Below are positions 1 through 8,578 of a stretch of 64,000 nucleotides of DNA, piece after piece. Position 1 is the stretch's first letter. Each line of letters opens with the position of its first letter. The notes under the pieces were generated by a model that worked only from the letters and a program-made list of their open reading frames with translations, was not told the origin of the DNA and did no database searches. Origin of the DNA: an uncultured Synechococcus sp. (GTDB lineage: Bacteria; Cyanobacteriota; Cyanobacteriia; Phormidesmidales; Phormidesmidaceae); assembly GCA_937911865.1 (NCBI GenBank), contig CALDSK010000278.1, forward strand, positions 1 through 64,000, in the 5' to 3' direction. The position numbers and the translations under genes were made by a program.

Positions 1-640
1 GAGGGGGTTCGCTCAGCTCGAAGATAAAGCTGAAGGGCGTGCCTTCGCTTTCGATGAGGGTGTCGGTGCTGACACTGAAGTCAACGACTGGCTCGAAGTG
101 GCCTGCGTAAGTAGCTTGCAGGTCCTCTGAAAATACAACAGGTGTGCTGACATTGCCTAAGCGTGCATCCAATGTCCAGTCTGTATGACCTTCTAATCGG
201 CCAACAGGTGTTGTCGAAGCGGCTATGTTAGCCCCAGTAAGCTGCTGCAGCTGCTGCAAGAACAGATGTCCTATCGCGCCTTTTGCAACCTGGCAACCGT
301 AGAGCAAGATGTCTTTGCCTTCGAGCTTATTTGCCCAAGACATTAGTCGGTCTGTATAGTGCTCTAGACGGCTGAAACTGAGGTTGTTATTGCCAAGCTG
401 CAACTGTCCGGGCATACCGTGAGAAACGATATGCAGACTAGAAACAGATGGGCGAGCTGCGAGGGCAGCCGTGATTTGATCAATACCATCTAGGCTTGAG
501 TCGAGAACAAGAACGTCTGCATGTGACAGATGAGAGACTAGAAGCGGCAGGTTATCGATACCTGAATCTAGAACTACAAACGCCCTGCTTTGCTCTATGC
601 TAGAAACCTTCGCGGTTAGCGTAGATGAAGTCAGAAGCAT
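1..640 (-). CDS. DUF4347 / Calx-beta-type surface or secreted protein, N-terminal part
   Basis: Reading on the minus strand from ATG at 640, the frame stays open to the window edge (213 codons), so the gene is cut off. The first ~165 residues look like DUF4347, an N-terminal domain common on giant cyanobacterial surface or secreted proteins. Visible motifs are VVLDSGIDNLPLLVSHL near the start, HIVSHGMPGQLQLG and DILLYGCQVAKG. After it comes VVDFSVSTDTLIESEGTPFS, the start of a Calx-beta-like unit of the same kind as in the genes at 9294-22254. An AGGG stretch lies about 8 nt before the start. DUF4347 has caspase-like sequence features, but its activity is not established here. The domain call is firm; the full protein is not visible. 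Confidence 0.85.
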   Translation of the reverse strand, partial: MLLTSSTLTAKVSSIEQSRAFVVLDSGIDNLPLLVSHLSHADVLVLDSSLDGIDQITAALAARPSVSSLHIVSHGMPGQLQLGNNNLSFSRLEHYTDRLMSWANKLEGKDILLYGCQVAKGAIGHLFLQQLQQLTGANIAASTTPVGRLEGHTDWTLDARLGNVSTPVVFSEDLQATYAGHFEPVVDFSVSTDTLIESEGTPFSFIFELSEPP

Positions 641-879
641 TAAAAATACCCTGTTTGGTTTACTTATGTAAATGAGAAAGACTGAATTGATGCTGTTCAG
701 CCGTTAGGATGAAATAACTGCACTTGCGGATATTTCGGATGCACCTCAATCTTTGCGCTAGCTTTCGCCTACGGCAATAAGTCGTTTGTCAAGACAACCT
801 TAGTCTCCGCTCACAGTTAGCTGCAAGCACGAATAAACTTTATTGCGTAAGTCTAGACTTTGGCAAAGTTTTCAGATAT

Positions 880-894
880 CGAGACTTAGTCTCA
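880..894. promoter_or_regulatory. Candidate Fur-family 7-1-7 box (site 1)
   Basis: CGAGACTTAGTCTCA on the plus strand, i.e. TGAGACT-A-AGTCTCG on the minus strand. The two heptamers are inverted repeats with one mismatch, matching the 7-1-7 layout of Fur-family boxes (consensus TGATAAT-N-ATTATCA). It lies ~247 bp upstream of the DUF4347 gene start and matches 19 of 22 positions with site 2 at 22488-22509 when flanks are included. Which regulator binds it, if any, is inference. Confidence 0.45.
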
Positions 895-1209
895 ATAACT
901 TGACGACAGTGTAACATCAGTTATTTATTCGGGACGCCCTAAGATAGCTTGAAGCGTTCGTACCTGCTAACAGTGCCAGCAAATTAGTCAGAAACTCGGA
1001 AACATACGGTGCTATCAGAAGATTGACCGTAGCTTTTTATACTATTCCTGAAAGGCAGTGGGAAAACCACTCCAAAACGGTATTATCGTAGCTTTTTGGG
1101 ATTTAAAGATTGCTGTGAACAAAGCCACATACCTATTGAATTGTACTATCAATGATTGTTGATGCTTATTTTCAGCATGAATACTTATTTCAAGAAGTTA
1201 TGACTGTCT

Positions 1210-1232
1210 AGATTTGCAAACGGTGCAAATCT
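1210..1232. other. Perfect 9-bp inverted repeat
   Basis: Arms AGATTTGCA and TGCAAATCT are separated by AACGG. There is no T-run after either arm, so it is not an obvious terminator. The core TTGCAAACG is shared with palindromes at 22720-22746 and 61960-61977. It lies 172 bp before the gene at 1405 and could be an operator or a repeated hairpin. Confidence 0.5.
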
Positions 1233-1404
1233 GCGATGGCGTTATATCAACCTAAAGGCATATCGGCCTATGATGGTAGCTCATGCGAGCGATAGAGAAA
1301 GCTGCTGGCGGGCGTAGCTGTTTACAGTATTTAGCTTGCCTAATTTTTGTGTAGTTTGTATTTTATCGAGCATTGATTGTAAATAGAGACGCTGGGAGAA
1401 CACG

Positions 1405-2349
1405 ATGATTGAAGTTCAGGCTAACCGTGCTTCAGCGCTATTCAAGCAGGCCGCAGATAGCCTTAACCAAGATCAGTTAGCTAAGTCAAACGCAGACGAA
1501 TTAAAGCCGTCTATTTTTAGCTACTGGTGCAAATTTTATGGTGAAAATCCAGAAGAGCGCGAAGGTAGTATTAAGCTGATTGAACCCGCAACTTATAACA
1601 AGTTGGAAAGTAAAGGAACTGTCAGTAAGCTGCTGAAAGCACATGGCATTGATGATGTTTTCCCAGCGACGTTCGTGAGTGTGAAAGAGGCGATCGCACA
1701 CACCCACGCTGCGGCCGCCGATAATGCTGACCCGGTAAAAATTTGGTTTGTCAAACCCTTTCATCTTTCCGGTGGCAGAGATATTCAGGTTGTTGCAACC
1801 GCCGATCTCACTGACTTTGAGCTGCCAAAATTTAACATTATTCAAGCTGGTGTTGAAAATATTCAGCTGATTGAGGGAAAAAAGTTCACAGCTCGCGTTT
1901 ATCTTTTGATTTGGAACAAGCAGCTGCACCTATTTAATGATGGATTTGTGGTTGTCCATGCGCCTACCTACAACGAGGGCAGCACTGACTATAGTGTTCA
2001 AGTCGACCATCGGGGCTATCAGTCGGAAAAAAGTGCGGTAGAGATGAAGCTAATGTCCGATTTGCCTCAGTTTGACGGCATGATGGCAAAAGCAAAAGCG
2101 TCATTGACGCAGATGATGCCCGTTTTCTCTGAGGCGATCGCAGCCTCCACAGAGAAACGCTACATCCTCCTTGGGCTGGACTTTTTGCTACTAAAAGACG
2201 GCAACATCAAGTTTATTGAAATCAATGCCATACCCAATTTCATTCACAGTAAAAGAACAAACGAATTACTCAATGTGCCTTTCTTTGAGCATACGATGCG
2301 AATCATATATGGCATGGGGAGCGATCGCTTTGTATCACTCGCTGGCTAA
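1405..2349 (+). CDS. Tubulin-tyrosine-ligase-like ATP-grasp protein
   Basis: 314 aa. The middle and C-terminal parts look like the ATP-binding half of the TTL-like ATP-grasp family, which ligates an amino acid or peptide to a carboxylate using ATP. The sequence shows VKPFHLSGGRDIQVV (ATP-binding lysine candidate K117) and LLGLDFLLLKDGNIKFIEIN, with metal/ATP ligand candidates D259, E272 and N274. No signal peptide or membrane segment is seen, so it should be cytoplasmic. The start is supported by GGGAG six bases upstream. It sits ahead of a parvulin and glycan genes, but its substrate cannot be read from sequence; modification of a peptide or protein is possible. The 3' gap to the next gene is 167 bp, so co-transcription is uncertain. 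Confidence 0.75.
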   Translation: MIEVQANRASALFKQAADSLNQDQLAKSNADELKPSIFSYWCKFYGENPEEREGSIKLIEPATYNKLESKGTVSKLLKAHGIDDVFPATFVSVKEAIAHTHAAAADNADPVKIWFVKPFHLSGGRDIQVVATADLTDFELPKFNIIQAGVENIQLIEGKKFTARVYLLIWNKQLHLFNDGFVVVHAPTYNEGSTDYSVQVDHRGYQSEKSAVEMKLMSDLPQFDGMMAKAKASLTQMMPVFSEAIAASTEKRYILLGLDFLLLKDGNIKFIEINAIPNFIHSKRTNELLNVPFFEHTMRIIYGMGSDRFVSLAG

Positions 2350-2516
2350 CCTGGGTTGAAGCGCTTTCTTACAGCTGTCACCAGGCATAAAGCTTGGTGA
2401 GCGACCGGAAAATCTAAAGAAAAGCCAGCGTCTATTGAAAGCAATTGCCAATAAGCTGACTCACCCTGTAATATTTACTCAGGTGCAACGCAGAGCGCGA
2501 TCTCACTACTCATACT

Positions 2517-3419
2517 TTGTCTACCATGGATGCTGCAATACAAATTGGCGCAAAGTCAATTGATACGCCCACACTGGTGCGAAAAATGCTCCAGTATCGG
2601 CTGTTAGAAAGATTTGTACAAGAATCAATCATAGAAGATCTGATCGAAGACGTTTCATGCGATCCTGCCTTTGCTCTTGAAGCTTACTGGCAAAAAAGAA
2701 ATCTGCAGACCGAAGAACTCAGGCAAGCATGGTGCAAGCAAGAGCACCTAAGTACAGCGCAAATGCAGGCTGAAGCACTGCGTGAGGCGAAGCTCGCTCA
2801 GTTTAAAGAAGACAATTGGGGCGATCGCCTGCAAACTGTCTTCCTACAGCAAAAAAATCAGCTCGATAGAGTCGTTTATTCACTTATTCGGGTAAAAAGT
2901 GCTGAACTCGCACAAGAGCTGTACTTTCGCCTCTGTGATGATGGTGTTAGCTTCGCCAGCGTCGCTAAACAATACTCTGAGGGTAAGGAAGCTCAAACAG
3001 GCGGACTGGTTGGTCCTGTAGAGCTAAAAGTGCCACATCCTACGCTTGCCAAAATGCTACAGGTCAGCAAAAACAATCAGCTTTGGGCTCCAACTCAAAT
3101 TGGAGACTGGTTTGTTATCGTTCGGTTTGAAAAGAGAATTCCCGCTCAGCTAGATACCGCTATGCGACAGCGACTGCTGAATGAACAATTCCGGACTCTG
3201 CTGCAACAGCATATGCAGTCAAGCCCTGTCAAACTTTTACCAAAACAGGTGCAGCCCAAACAGGACCAGTCTAAACAGAATAAACTAGAGCAAAGACAGC
3301 CTCAACCAGCTTTGTCTGATTCATCTCTTTCTTCTGATTCATCTCTTTCTAAAGCTAACACTTCGCAAAAGACAGCCCTTCAATCAGGCACGGCGATAAA
3401 TGCTGTTGTCTCTGTTTAA
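2517..3419 (+). CDS. Parvulin-type (PpiC/SurA-like) peptidyl-prolyl isomerase
   Basis: 300 aa. Residues ~20-110 form a helical SurA-like N-terminal region. Residues ~118-208 are a parvulin rotamase domain with the family motifs SFASVAKQYSEG, TGGLVGPVEL and GDWFVIVRFEKRIPA. After ~215 comes a Gln/Lys-rich tail, then a Ser-rich one, probably unstructured. No signal peptide is visible, which fits the cytoplasmic parvulins of cyanobacteria often found near type I secretion or bacteriocin-like genes (family knowledge; no transporter is in this window). The start shown is TTG; ATG at 2526 is an alternative that loses three residues, and neither has a clear ribosome-binding site. The stop TAA overlaps the next ATG by one base (TAATG), implying translational coupling. 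Confidence 0.75.
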   Translation: MSTMDAAIQIGAKSIDTPTLVRKMLQYRLLERFVQESIIEDLIEDVSCDPAFALEAYWQKRNLQTEELRQAWCKQEHLSTAQMQAEALREAKLAQFKEDNWGDRLQTVFLQQKNQLDRVVYSLIRVKSAELAQELYFRLCDDGVSFASVAKQYSEGKEAQTGGLVGPVELKVPHPTLAKMLQVSKNNQLWAPTQIGDWFVIVRFEKRIPAQLDTAMRQRLLNEQFRTLLQQHMQSSPVKLLPKQVQPKQDQSKQNKLEQRQPQPALSDSSLSSDSSLSKANTSQKTALQSGTAINAVVSV

Positions 3420-4573
3420 TGCTGCTTCGAACGCTGCGTTTCCCAGTCAATGAACTTCGTTTGTTTTCACTCAAGCGATCCGTTCAGCATTTGCACGGAC
3501 CGCTTGAAGTAGCCACACAAAGCACTGAAGCCGTCGTGCTTTGTGTTGTTAAAGACGGTGAAAATCTGGTGCAGGCTTTTATTGAGCACTATCTGCAGCT
3601 GGGGTGTAAGCATCTCTTTTTTTTAGACAACGGGTCTACAGATAGCACTTGCACGATTATCAAGTCTTATGAAAAAACGACTTTAGTGACTTCTAGTAAA
3701 CCTTTTAGCCGTTATTATGTTCTCTTTAAAAACTATCTGATTCAGGCTTTTGGCAAAGGTAAATGGTGCATTGTTGCTGATATCGATGAATTTCTTCAGC
3801 TACCTAGAAACACTCGGCTAGAGAAGATTCTGACCTATCTGAACGATCGGGCTTATGATGCGGTTTGTATTCAGATGCTGGATATGTTTTCTAAAGCAGG
3901 ACTTCCACTGAGCGCCCCCACTACTGAGTTATCCAGTAACCCCGATAAAGAAAATAAGCAGGCAGCGAACAAGCGATGGACTTTGAAGCAGCTACAGTCT
4001 GTCTTTTGCTACTACGATTTAAAGGACCTCGATCGCAGACAGTATGTGCGCCGGTTTCAATCTCGCGTACACCCAGCGCACCGTTTTCTCTATGGCGGCA
4101 TTCGTAAAACAGTTTTTGACTGCGATTGTTTTTTAACCAAAGAAGCCCTGTTTTTTGGGCACAAAAGCACTCGCTTAGTATCTTCTCACTTGCTAAATCG
4201 CTCTACTCTGGCGGACTTTTCCTGCGCTTTTTTGCACTACAAGTTTACAGACGACTTTTACGCTTCTGCGCTGAAAGCAGTTGCCGCAGAAAATCACTGG
4301 CGCAACAGCAGCGAGTACAAGGCATATCTTAAGGTGCTCACTGCCACCGATTCAAAAACCGATCCCAGAACCGAGCTAAAAACCGATTCAAAAACAGAGC
4401 TGACGCTTTATCAGCCCTCATCGCAAAGGCTAGAACATATTGACGACTTAAATCAAGCAGGCTTCTTATTCTCGTCTGACGAGTTCACAATGTTTTTGTC
4501 AGGCGCTGTCCAGCAAGAATACACCCAGCAAGAATACAGGGCGAAGACATACGGTAAAAAGGATGTACGGTGA
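3419..4573 (+). CDS. Glycosyltransferase, GT2/GT92-like
   Basis: 384 aa. VVLCVVKDGENLVQAFIEHY, then LGCKHLFFLDNGSTDST and CIVADIDEFLQLP, match the Glyco_tranf_2_4 type of glycosyltransferase. D121 and D123 form the DxD-like metal/nucleotide-sugar site. It probably transfers a sugar in the cytoplasm during assembly of an envelope or extracellular glycan. The C-terminal part carries a five-copy 12-bp tandem repeat (4346-4405) encoding Thr/Asp/Glu/Lys units, so that stretch is likely a flexible insertion. The gene overlaps its upstream neighbour by 1 nt and its downstream neighbour by 4 nt (GTGA), so these three are one operon. Acceptor and donor sugars are unknown. Confidence 0.75.
   Translation: MLLRTLRFPVNELRLFSLKRSVQHLHGPLEVATQSTEAVVLCVVKDGENLVQAFIEHYLQLGCKHLFFLDNGSTDSTCTIIKSYEKTTLVTSSKPFSRYYVLFKNYLIQAFGKGKWCIVADIDEFLQLPRNTRLEKILTYLNDRAYDAVCIQMLDMFSKAGLPLSAPTTELSSNPDKENKQAANKRWTLKQLQSVFCYYDLKDLDRRQYVRRFQSRVHPAHRFLYGGIRKTVFDCDCFLTKEALFFGHKSTRLVSSHLLNRSTLADFSCAFLHYKFTDDFYASALKAVAAENHWRNSSEYKAYLKVLTATDSKTDPRTELKTDSKTELTLYQPSSQRLEHIDDLNQAGFLFSSDEFTMFLSGAVQQEYTQQEYRAKTYGKKDVR
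4346..4405 (+). repeat. 12-bp in-frame tandem repeat, 5 copies
   Basis: Copies such as ACCGATTCAAAA and ACCGAGCTAAAA run head to tail inside the glycosyltransferase gene and encode TDSK, TDPR, TELK, TDSK, TELT. Units 1 and 4 are identical in DNA. The unit length keeps frame. Confidence 0.85.
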
Positions 4574-5523
4574 GAATGAAACTTTTTTACTACAAAACGA
4601 AAACGCCTTCTCGCAACTTTGGAGACGAGCTTAATCCCTGGCTGTGGCCTCGCCTGATTCCCTGGTTTGACGATTGCCCTCAGACTGTTTTCGTAGGCAT
4701 TGGCACCATGCTAAACGATACTATTCCGCGGTGGATTAACCAAGCCGAAAATGCCATCTTTTTCAGTACAGGTGCAGGCTATGGTCGTCGCCTTCGATTA
4801 CGAAAACAGCCAAACTGGCGGATCTATTGCGTTCGGGGGCCACTGAGTGCTAATCGCCTGAAGCTACCAGCTAGTATGGCTATTACAGACGGGGCAGCGC
4901 TGTTGAAAAGATATTTTTCGGCAGTCGCTACGACCGAGCGCAGGCACAAAGTTTCTTACATGCCACATTTTCGCCATGGAAATCCTCAGCTGTTCCAAGC
5001 GGTTTGTAAGCAGGCTGGGATTCGGTATATCGATCCTGCTGGTGACATAGAGGAGGTGATCGCAGACATCTCGCAGAGTGAGCTACTGATTAGCGAAGCG
5101 ATGCATGGTGCAATTTTGGCAGATACGATGAGAGTCCCGTGGATTCCTGCGCGAACAAACCCCAGAATTTTACCGTTCAAATGGCAAGATTGGTGCGCTT
5201 CGATCGGGCAGCCCTACTGTCCTCAGATCATTCGAGGTGCAAGGTCGCTCTCATACCAGGACTACCTGTACTCAATACGTTTATGCCTTCAGGGCCAGTC
5301 TTCTGTCAAAAGCTGGCTAACTGACGTGACGATGATCGGATGGAAACGCTTTTCACAGCTTGGCTCAGCAGAACAGTTAGATCATCTTAGCGAGCAGTTG
5401 CTAACCTTGAGTCAAGTAACGCCCTACCTCAGCGGTGAAAACATATTAGAAACGCTCATTATCAGGCTAGAAGAGTGCTTGTATCGGCTCAATCAAGATA
5501 TTCGCCAGGGTTTATTCTCATAG
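4570..5523 (+). CDS. Polysaccharide pyruvyl transferase family protein
   Basis: 317 aa. The N-terminus KLFYYKTKTPSRNFGDELNPWLW, followed by VGIGTMLNDTIP, CVRGPLSANRL, ITDGAALL and SEAMHGAILADTMRVPWIPA, is the standard pattern of the polysaccharide pyruvyl transferase family (PF04230). These enzymes put a ketal-linked pyruvate from phosphoenolpyruvate on a sugar of an exopolysaccharide or wall glycan. The start is GTG overlapping the previous stop (GTGA), with a possible ATG two codons later. The C-terminal ~90 residues beyond the core are helical and less conserved. Position between two glycosyltransferases supports a role in glycan decoration. Confidence 0.82.
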   Translation: MRMKLFYYKTKTPSRNFGDELNPWLWPRLIPWFDDCPQTVFVGIGTMLNDTIPRWINQAENAIFFSTGAGYGRRLRLRKQPNWRIYCVRGPLSANRLKLPASMAITDGAALLKRYFSAVATTERRHKVSYMPHFRHGNPQLFQAVCKQAGIRYIDPAGDIEEVIADISQSELLISEAMHGAILADTMRVPWIPARTNPRILPFKWQDWCASIGQPYCPQIIRGARSLSYQDYLYSIRLCLQGQSSVKSWLTDVTMIGWKRFSQLGSAEQLDHLSEQLLTLSQVTPYLSGENILETLIIRLEECLYRLNQDIRQGLFS

Positions 5524-5560
5524 GCCTTTTTATTCTCTTTTGTTTAGTTCCCGCTACACT

Positions 5561-6475
5561 ATGTCAGTCACTCATCCGTCTGTTTCTGTTGTAATCGCGC
5601 CGTGATATCGAGGTGATCGTATTACGAAATCCAGCTTAAGACTTCTCTCTAACTGCTACTCTGCCTTTGAGATTCGAGTTGTTGATCAAAGTTGTGATGA
5701 TGGCTGTCAGCTCGCTATGAAAAAGTACGTAAATGAGCCGAGGGTGATCTATCAGTTGAGTCAAAGTCTCGGTATGGCAAGAGCGAGAAATATTGCGATC
5801 GCAGCTGCAAAAGGTGAGTTAATTGCTATTACGGACGATGACTGTGTTGTCTCTTCTGACTGGATAGAAACCATCGTATCTACCTTTATGACTTATCCAA
5901 ACGTCACGATTTTATTTGGCAATGTTTTACCTGGCTATCACGATCCGGCCGCCGGATTTATTCCCATTTACTGTCGAGATCAGTTAAAAATTGTTTCCAA
6001 CCCGTTAGAGAAGCCTCAAGTAGACGGATTAGGGGCTTGTATGGCCATGCGCAAGCAAGTGTGGCAAACATTGTGTGGGTTCGATGAGGCTTTGGGTGTG
6101 GGCGGCTTACTCAAATCCTCTTCTGAAGGAGACTTAGCTATTCATGCCCTAAACAAAGGCTATCAGATTTGTGAAACGCCAAGCGTGTCGGTGGTTCACA
6201 ATGGCTTTCGCACCTGGGAAGAAGGGGGGGAGTTGATTCGCCGCTATTGGTACGGCACCGGAGCAATGTATGGAAAGCATTTAAGACTTTACCCACTCAG
6301 TACGTTTTTAACCCTTGTGCTTCTGGCTTGGCGCTGGGCTTTTGGCAGCTCACGCGTGGCCGCTAGCTTAGGACGCAATACTCAAAAGAGCGCTCGATTG
6401 CAGGCTTTTGTCTCAGGATTTATGAGAGGACTATGGCTTAAGATTGATCGAAAGACGGGCCATTTTAGTCCTTAA
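5561..6475 (+). pseudogene. Glycosyltransferase family 2 with an in-frame TGA stop
   Basis: From ATG 5561 the frame reads MSVTHPSVSVVIAP, stop, YRGDRITKSSLRLLSN, and then stays open to 6475 (305 codons in all). The broken place is the start of the GT2 motif SVVIPxYxR, so the upstream piece clearly belongs to the gene. Downstream, ARNIAIAAAKGELIAITDDDCV gives the nucleotide-sugar site (DDD), and GGLLKSSSEGDLAIHALNKGY the acceptor region. The TGA is at 5603-5605. A restart at ATG 5717 would lose the first beta strand of the fold and probably activity. It is either a recent nonsense mutation, a sequencing error or readthrough. The role would be transfer of a sugar in the glycan cluster. Confidence 0.75.
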
Positions 6476-6530
6476 TTTGTTTAAGTTCTTCTACTTCATT
6501 TTTTTTTCTTTGGCTTTCAATTTCGTTCTT

Positions 6531-6590
6531 CAACCCTGTTTTTTCCGACCCTGTTTTTCCCGACCCTGTTTTTCCCAATCCTGTTCTCAC
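6531..6590. repeat. 15-bp tandem repeat, 4 copies, intergenic
   Basis: Units at 6531, 6546, 6561 and 6576; the two central ones are identical (CGACCCTGTTTTTCC) and the outer ones diverged. They lie between the interrupted glycosyltransferase and the flippase and end 23 bp before the flippase start. No coding role is seen. Confidence 0.85.
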
Positions 6591-6613
6591 ATCCGTATGG
6601 GCAGCTAACTTCT

Positions 6614-8113
6614 GTGAGTCATCCGCCCTCAAACTCTAAAACAACAGATCCCAAGCCAGATCTAAAATCTCGGTTATTGGGCGGTACTGCTTGGATTACG
6701 CTGGCAGAAGCCTTGATCTTGCCGACTGGGTTTATCACCCTCACGTTCTTAACCCGGCAGTTAGGCACAGAAGGCTATGGACTGTTTGCGTTAGCAGCGA
6801 CGTTGGTGACCTGGATTGAATGGGGGCTTAATTCTGTTTTCTCTCGCACGACGATTAAGTTTGTCAGCGAGGCAGAAGAGTCGGCTGCGATCGCTACATC
6901 TGTTTTAAGAGCGCAGCTCGGCTGTGGCCTACTAGCAGCTTTTGTTGTCATCTTAGCTGCGCCTACTATCACCACCCTGCTGCATGAGCCGTCTCTTACA
7001 CCCCTACTCCGGCTCTTTGCTTTAGAAATTCCGCTGGTTAACCTGGCCCAAGCGCACCAAAACATTTTGGCAGGACTCGGTAGATTTGGCCCAAGGGCCC
7101 TTGCTACCGCCGTTCGCTGGGTGGCTCGGCTACTGTTCATCGTCGGATTTGTCAGCATGGGCTTTTCGCTCATGGGCGCTATTTTAGGGAGTCTGGCTGC
7201 CATGCTGGCAGATGTTGTCGTCTGTCGTCTCTACATTCAGCCCTCTCTTTGGGCACCGTCTACCTTTCCGCTAAAAGCACTGACGGGCTACGCCGTACCT
7301 CTTTTTCTGGCTGCACTGTCTACTCGCCTGTTCGCTAAGTTAGACCTGATTGCGCTAAAAGCTTTGGGCGGCACAGCTGAGCAAGCGGGGCTCTACGCGG
7401 TGGCTCAAAACCTGGCGCTGTTTGGTGGGGTCATGAGTCCGGCTTTAGCGCCCGTGCTGATTGCGACTGTGAGTCAATTGCTCAGCCAGGAAGAGATTAC
7501 AAAGGTGCGATCGCTCAGTCGCTCGGCGATGCGAGCTGTTTTGCTACATATCCCGTTTGCTGCTCTCCTTGCAGGTGCCGCAGGGGAGCTAGTACCGCTT
7601 TTATTTGGAGCCCCTTTCCTGCCTGCGGCAACTTTGTTTAGACTGCTCATTTTTTCTACGGTTAGCACTGTGATGATTGCTGTGACCGGCGCAATTTTGG
7701 TGGCGTCAGACCGACCGACCTGGACCGCTATACTCACGCTCCCTATGCCGCTATTTGCGATATTAGGCCATTGGCTGTTGGTTCCTTCTTTGGGTGCGGT
7801 TGGCGCGTCACTGGCGACACTACTCGTGGCTACCGTAGGTTCACTGGCGGGTGTTGTTGCGGTGTATATAAGGTGGCGCGTGCTGCCTGCGAGGATGACG
7901 TTGGCGCGGTGTTGTTTGGTCGGCTTTGTGGTAGGCGCGATCGCACAGTACTGGCCTACACCTGGACTGTGGGTGCTGTTGAAGCTAGCTGGAGGGGCGA
8001 TCGCAATTGTCGTATTGCTCTGGCTGCTAGGCGAAGTAGGCGATGAAGATAAAAAGGTACTTCAGACCTATCTAAAGTTCAATCGCACTGATCGTCATAC
8101 AAGTCCAGAATAG
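6614..8113 (+). CDS. Wzx-type polysaccharide flippase (MOP/MATE superfamily)
   Basis: 499 aa, mostly hydrophobic, with about 12-14 predicted membrane segments. The N-terminal LKSRLLGGTAWITLAEALILP and LGTEGYGLFALAATLVTWIEWGLNSVFSR pattern is typical of polysaccharide biosynthesis/O-antigen flippases, which move lipid-linked glycan repeats across the inner membrane. Length fits the family. The start is GTG at 6614 without a clear ribosome-binding site. Several HIP1 octamers lie inside. It overlaps the convergent gene at 8079 by 35 bp. Together with the glycosyltransferases and the pyruvyl transferase it supports an exported glycan. No polymerase or chain-length protein is seen in the window. 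Confidence 0.82.
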   Translation: MSHPPSNSKTTDPKPDLKSRLLGGTAWITLAEALILPTGFITLTFLTRQLGTEGYGLFALAATLVTWIEWGLNSVFSRTTIKFVSEAEESAAIATSVLRAQLGCGLLAAFVVILAAPTITTLLHEPSLTPLLRLFALEIPLVNLAQAHQNILAGLGRFGPRALATAVRWVARLLFIVGFVSMGFSLMGAILGSLAAMLADVVVCRLYIQPSLWAPSTFPLKALTGYAVPLFLAALSTRLFAKLDLIALKALGGTAEQAGLYAVAQNLALFGGVMSPALAPVLIATVSQLLSQEEITKVRSLSRSAMRAVLLHIPFAALLAGAAGELVPLLFGAPFLPAATLFRLLIFSTVSTVMIAVTGAILVASDRPTWTAILTLPMPLFAILGHWLLVPSLGAVGASLATLLVATVGSLAGVVAVYIRWRVLPARMTLARCCLVGFVVGAIAQYWPTPGLWVLLKLAGGAIAIVVLLWLLGEVGDEDKKVLQTYLKFNRTDRHTSPE

Positions 8114-8417
8114 GCGTTGCAAATATTTTGCCGCCTGGAGCTGTTATGTCTTCAAAAACCTGGAAGTGAAATGCGTCAATATCATGCTGAGATTTTAGGG
8201 CGATTTCCCACGCTTTTTCTACAGATTCTGCCCGCATGTACCAAAGCAAATAGTCCTCATCGGCAATTTTTACTTCAAAATAAGACTCTATCTTCACACC
8301 TTCATCTCGAAGCGTAGCTATCACCTCTTCTCTTCTCTCTTGAAGTGTTTTTCTCCAATTGTCTACCGTTTGCTTGGCGTCCGACTTAAGTTTTACGAGA
8401 CCCGCTGCAGTTTCCAT
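8079..8417 (-). CDS. Small DUF6176-like protein
   Basis: 112 aa, soluble. The pattern LVKLKSDAKQTVDNWRKTL, ESYFEVKIADEDYLLWYMRAES and HDIDAFHFQVFEDIT resembles the DUF6176 family, small ferredoxin-fold-like proteins of unknown function. It is transcribed toward the flippase gene, overlapping its 3' end, and away from the exported protein at 8579. The palindrome at 8482-8513 is 65 bp upstream of its start. Coding is supported by family likeness and by length; function is unknown. Confidence 0.65.
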   Translation of the reverse strand: METAAGLVKLKSDAKQTVDNWRKTLQERREEVIATLRDEGVKIESYFEVKIADEDYLLWYMRAESVEKAWEIALKSQHDIDAFHFQVFEDITAPGGKIFATPILDLYDDQCD

Positions 8418-8481
8418 CTGAATACCCGACTAAAAAGACATAGTAATGTAATTATTGGAAGAAATTTTAGCAACGCTTCTG

Positions 8482-8513
8482 AGTAAATGTCCTAATGCGT
8501 TAGGACATTTACT
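8482..8513. promoter_or_regulatory. Perfect palindrome with 14-bp arms between divergent genes
   Basis: Arms AGTAAATGTCCTAA and TTAGGACATTTACT flank a TGCG loop. There is no T-run, so a terminator is unlikely. It sits between the divergent starts at 8417 (-) and 8579 (+), where an operator would be expected, though it could also form a cruciform or RNA hairpin. No regulator gene lies next to it. Confidence 0.55.
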
Positions 8514-8578
8514 ATATTTCGTCAGCTGCGAGCGCTGCTGATAATGTCCGATATATTGCGAGGAGTGAGGAAAATCGT

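Larger units (their letters stand above)
641..1404. other. 764-bp intergenic region between divergent genes
   Basis: No convincing gene in either strand. It holds a 7-1-7 palindrome at 880-894, an unrelated hairpin at 1210-1232 and, near its right end, the ribosome-binding site GGGAG (1394-1398) for the gene at 1405. The sequence just before the DUF4347 start (CCTGTTTG, then T-rich) resembles that before the giant gene starting at 22254, suggesting related leaders. Confidence 0.6.
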
